NCBI GenBank assembly: GCA_021812905.1
Contig: JAKAMM010000079.1
Location: 1 to 7,272, forward strand
Reading direction: 5' to 3'
From: Chloroflexota bacterium
GTDB lineage: Bacteria; Chloroflexota; Anaerolineae; Anaerolineales; Villigracilaceae
DNA length: 7,272 nt
A model generated the notes under the pieces. The model did not search any database. It saw nothing but the letters and a program-made list of their open reading frames with translations, and was not told where the DNA came from. This document shows, piece by piece, positions 5,659 through 7,272 of this stretch. A program made the translations under genes and the position numbers. Numbering within the stretch: position 1 is the stretch's first letter; the number at the start of each line of letters is the position of its first letter.

Positions 5659-5791
5659 AACAAAGGGGTTGTCTAAAAAGGGTACAAAAATTAGTGACGA
5701 CCACCATATTTGGCGATCGTCACTTTCGTTTTGCCCTAAATGCGGGGGGCTTGATAAGCCAGTGATGGCTTTTTTAGACAGCCCCTTTGTT
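5659..5791. mobile_element. MITE-like 133-bp element with 21-bp terminal inverted repeats
   Basis: The left end 5659-5679 and right end 5771-5791 are inverted copies matching at 20 of 21 positions; the core reads ACAAAGGGGYTGTCTAAAAA. The GGGGxTGTCTAAAAA pattern resembles ends of DDE-type insertion sequences. An inner inverted repeat, AGTGACGA (5693-5700) with TCGTCACT (5717-5724), makes it a nested hairpin. There is no transposase, so it would move only in trans. No convincing target duplication is visible. It starts 14 bp after the HdrD-like stop codon and, once transcribed, might also act as a terminator. The reading frame across it from 5654 is not a credible gene. Confidence 0.65.
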
Positions 5792-5794
5792 GTG

Positions 5795-5809
5795 CGCCCA
5801 GCATGGGCG
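5795..5809. repeat. Perfect hairpin CGCCCA-GCA-TGGGCG
   Basis: A 6-bp GC-rich stem with a 3-base loop, directly right of the MITE-like element. It has no T-run, so it is not a standard intrinsic terminator. It may belong to the left end of the IS110 element or to the insertion site. Confidence 0.45.
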
Positions 5810-5824
5810 TTGGCTGTTAGCATT

Positions 5825-6020
5825 CAATACCCCTCGCGGAGGGGTGGCCGGATGCGTTTGGGAGTAGACTTCCCGGTGGTTAGGAACGGGAATGTCCTGC
5901 TCCGGGCGTGTGACGTATGGGCCACAGCCGGTACTCTCTATGAGATGCTTTTAGCAAGCTCGCCTGACTGTTTGGCTGCCCGTTCGAATCCGCTAACCTG
6001 GGAAACTCATTGAGTTAGCC
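5825..6020 (+). ncRNA. Candidate bridge RNA of the IS110-family element
   Basis: IS110-subgroup elements encode a guide (bridge) RNA in the non-coding end upstream of the transposase, with a 5' stem-loop followed by target-binding and donor-binding loops. Position, orientation and structure fit here. A strong hairpin ACCCCTC-GCG-GAGGGGT lies at 5829-5845. GGGAG...TTCCC (5860-5874) and AGGA...TCCT (5882-5898, 9-base loop) follow, then GCTT-TTAGC-AAGC (5947-5959), and finally AACTC-ATT-GAGTT (6004-6016) or the alternative GCTAAC/GTTAGC pair (5992-5997 with 6014-6019). GTGGCC (5844-5849) can also pair with GGCCAC (5920-5925) to enclose an internal domain. The length is close to known bridge RNAs. 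Ends and guide sequences are not defined, so this is a positional and structural inference. Confidence 0.42.
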
Positions 6021-6081
6021 CGAGTCCGTGTGTGATGTCCTTGCCCATAAATCAATGCACCCGGCCCTTTTCAATTCTCAT

Positions 6082-6086
6082 GGAGG
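6082..6086 (+). promoter_or_regulatory. Ribosome binding site of the IS110 transposase
   Basis: GGAGG ends 7 bases before the ATG at 6094. It fixes this ATG as the start, in agreement with the usual family N-terminus (FVGLDIHKEYF soon after the start). Confidence 0.7.
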
Positions 6087-6093
6087 TATTGAT

Positions 6094-7272
6094 ATGGCAA
6101 ATGCACCCACACGGTTCGTTGGATTAGATATCCATAAGGAGTACTTCGTTGCAGTGGGGGTCAACGCACAGCGTGAAGTCGTATTCGGCCCGCAGAGAGT
6201 CTCGAACTATCAGCTGGACGAATGGGTCTCCCGGGTGATGACGGCTCAGGATTCAGTGGTTCTGGAGATGACGGCCAACACATACCTAATCTATGATACC
6301 CTGCTGCCGCAGGTGCACTCAGTCATTGCCGTCCACCCGCCGAGCGTAGCCTTGGTGACGTATGCTCAGGTGAAGACGGACAAGAAGGCTGCCCTGGCGC
6401 TGGCCCAACTGCATGCGGCTGGGTTGCTCACGGGAGTGTGGATTCCGCCGCATGAGGTGCGCGACCTGCGCGCCCTGATTGTACGGAGGGAGAAGATGGT
6501 GCGACTATCCACGATGGCGAAAAATCGGTTGCACTCGATGCTGCACCGCAACCATCTTGTCTTGGGTGAGAAACCCTTCACTCCTGAACAGCGCACCTGG
6601 TGGGAAAGTTTGCCGCTCTCTTCGACCGAGCAGTTCCTGGTGCACTCCGATCTCGATACGCTCGAGTTCGCTCAAAAGCAGGTTGAGCAGGTCGAAGAAT
6701 GCTTGAAGCAGGTGAGCGCCCAGGATGAACGCATCCCCTTGCTGGTCCAGCTCCCGGGAGTAGCCATGCTCACTGCGATCACGATCCTGGCGGCTGTTGG
6801 TGACATCACTCGCTTTCCCAATGCGAAAAAGCTGGTGGGGTATGCCGGGCTGGGCACTCGCGTCCACGACAGCGGCATGACGCATAATTCTGGCCGGATT
6901 ACTAAAGCGGGTAGGCGAGATGTACGCCATGCCATGGTGAACGCTGCCAACCGAGCCGTGCAGCACCATCCCCACTGGAAGAAGGAGTTTGCGCGGTTGG
7001 AACCCCACTTGGGGCGTTCCAAAGCTGTCGTGGCGATTGCCCGCAAGCTCCTGGTGGCAGTCTGGCATGTGCTCAGCGAGAAAGCCGCAGACCGTTATGC
7101 GGATCCACGTAGCGTGGCTTGCTCGTTTCTTGCTCATGCCTATCAGGTTGGCGTAAAAAACCTGCCTGAGGGGCAATCTGCAGTGGGCTTCACGCGTAAG
7201 CAGCTGGACCGGCTTGGTATAGGGAAAGAATTGGAGAAGATTCCCTGGGGCTGGAAAGGTCACAAGCTTCCA
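6094..7272 (+). CDS. IS110-family transposase (DEDD/RuvC-like N-terminal and Transposase_20 C-terminal domains), 3' end cut by the window
   Basis: The frame is open for 393 codons to the window edge with no stop. The N-terminal RuvC-like domain shows D12 (FVGLDIHKEYF), E58 (VVLEMTAN) and D96 (QVKTDKKAALALAQL). A coiled helical linker (about 178-212) precedes the C-terminal domain with LPGVAMLTAITILAAVGDI (220-238), FPNAKKLVGYAGLG and HDSGMTHNSGRITKAGRRDV; S260 is in the position of the catalytic serine. The protein is a site-specific recombinase-like transposase that works with a bridge RNA in this family. The residue normally Asp three positions after D96 is A99 (codon GCT at 6388-6390), so the acidic tetrad is incomplete. 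No frameshift or premature stop is seen, so the gene otherwise looks intact. Confidence 0.93.
   Translation, partial: MANAPTRFVGLDIHKEYFVAVGVNAQREVVFGPQRVSNYQLDEWVSRVMTAQDSVVLEMTANTYLIYDTLLPQVHSVIAVHPPSVALVTYAQVKTDKKAALALAQLHAAGLLTGVWIPPHEVRDLRALIVRREKMVRLSTMAKNRLHSMLHRNHLVLGEKPFTPEQRTWWESLPLSSTEQFLVHSDLDTLEFAQKQVEQVEECLKQVSAQDERIPLLVQLPGVAMLTAITILAAVGDITRFPNAKKLVGYAGLGTRVHDSGMTHNSGRITKAGRRDVRHAMVNAANRAVQHHPHWKKEFARLEPHLGRSKAVVAIARKLLVAVWHVLSEKAADRYADPRSVACSFLAHAYQVGVKNLPEGQSAVGFTRKQLDRLGIGKELEKIPWGWKGHKLP

Larger units (their letters stand above)
5792..7272 (+). mobile_element. IS110-family insertion sequence, left part (right end outside the window)
   Basis: The stretch consists of about 300 bp of structured non-coding DNA followed by an IS110-type transposase that runs off the window. 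A long non-coding end upstream of the transposase is typical of the IS110 subgroup. IS110 elements lack clear terminal inverted repeats, so the left boundary is not determined; it is taken here as the base after the MITE-like element and could lie further right. Confidence 0.65.

Noticed and set aside
5775..5869. TAGAC shared between the right end of the MITE-like element (5775-5779) and a loop of the candidate bridge RNA (5865-5869) as a target-guide match
   Set aside because: Five matching bases are expected by chance in this much sequence, and the element boundary is not defined, so no guide-target pairing is claimed.
5876..5996. tRNA-like pieces: GGTGGTTAGGA resembling a D-loop and CGTTCGAATCC resembling a T-loop
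   Set aside because: The bases around the T-loop-like sequence do not form a T stem, the two pieces are over 90 bases apart, and no acceptor stem pairs. It is not a tRNA.
5654..6013. Plus-strand frame of 119 codons with a CPKCGG sequence resembling a zinc ribbon
   Set aside because: It runs through both terminal repeats of the MITE-like element and into the IS110 non-coding end. It has no ribosome site, and one CxxC pair alone is not a domain.
6505..7263. Minus-strand frame of 252 codons opposite the IS110 transposase
   Set aside because: The plus strand encodes a clear transposase over the whole interval; the antisense product shows no recognisable motif.
1..7272. CRISPR array, rRNA genes, riboswitch
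   Set aside because: No regularly spaced repeats, no rRNA-like conserved blocks and no recognised riboswitch core were seen on either strand.

Overview
The window looks like a bacterial chromosome segment. It has moderate GC, strong AAGGAG-type ribosome binding sites and tightly packed operons. The gene set (DsrE-like and TusA sulfur carriers beside a NarI/DsrM-like membrane protein and an HdrD/DsrK-like iron-sulfur protein, plus an orphan molybdo-flavoprotein FAD subunit) fits an Anaerolineae-type Chloroflexota. That assignment rests on gene style and is low confidence, because there is no marker gene.

Layout. Positions 1-2250 read on the minus strand: an orphan FAD-binding subunit of the xanthine/CO dehydrogenase type (2250 to 1459), a small DUF4177-like protein (1449 to 1162) and a membrane-anchored alkaline-phosphatase-superfamily enzyme (1097 to beyond position 1). 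Positions 2251-2500 are a divergent control region. It holds two GTGA-N6-TCAC palindromes whose centres are exactly 40 bp apart, and a small AT-rich palindrome just before the first plus-strand gene. Positions 2501-5645 are a compact plus-strand operon: ArsR-family regulator, DsrE-like protein, TusA-like protein, membrane cytochrome b-like subunit, and an HdrD/DsrK-like (Fe-S) protein with two 4Fe-4S motifs and a C-terminal CCG motif. Positions 5659-5791 are a 133-bp element with 21-bp terminal inverted repeats that resembles a MITE. Positions 5792-7272 are the left part of an IS110-family element: about 300 bp of structured non-coding DNA, a likely bridge-RNA locus, followed by the transposase, which runs off the window.

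How the genes may work together. TusA and DsrE-type proteins pass sulfane sulfur between cysteine thiols. NarI/DsrM-like and HdrD/DsrK-like proteins together usually form a membrane complex linking the quinone pool to a thiol/disulfide or persulfide couple through a CCG-bound cluster. With a leading ArsR-type gene, the operon reads as a regulated module that moves protein-bound sulfur and couples it to membrane electron transfer. There is no sulfite reductase or soluble sHdr gene in the window. This is the most interesting biological unit here. The IS110 element is the second point of interest: it has a candidate guide RNA, and its transposase carries Ala where the fourth acidic catalytic residue is expected.
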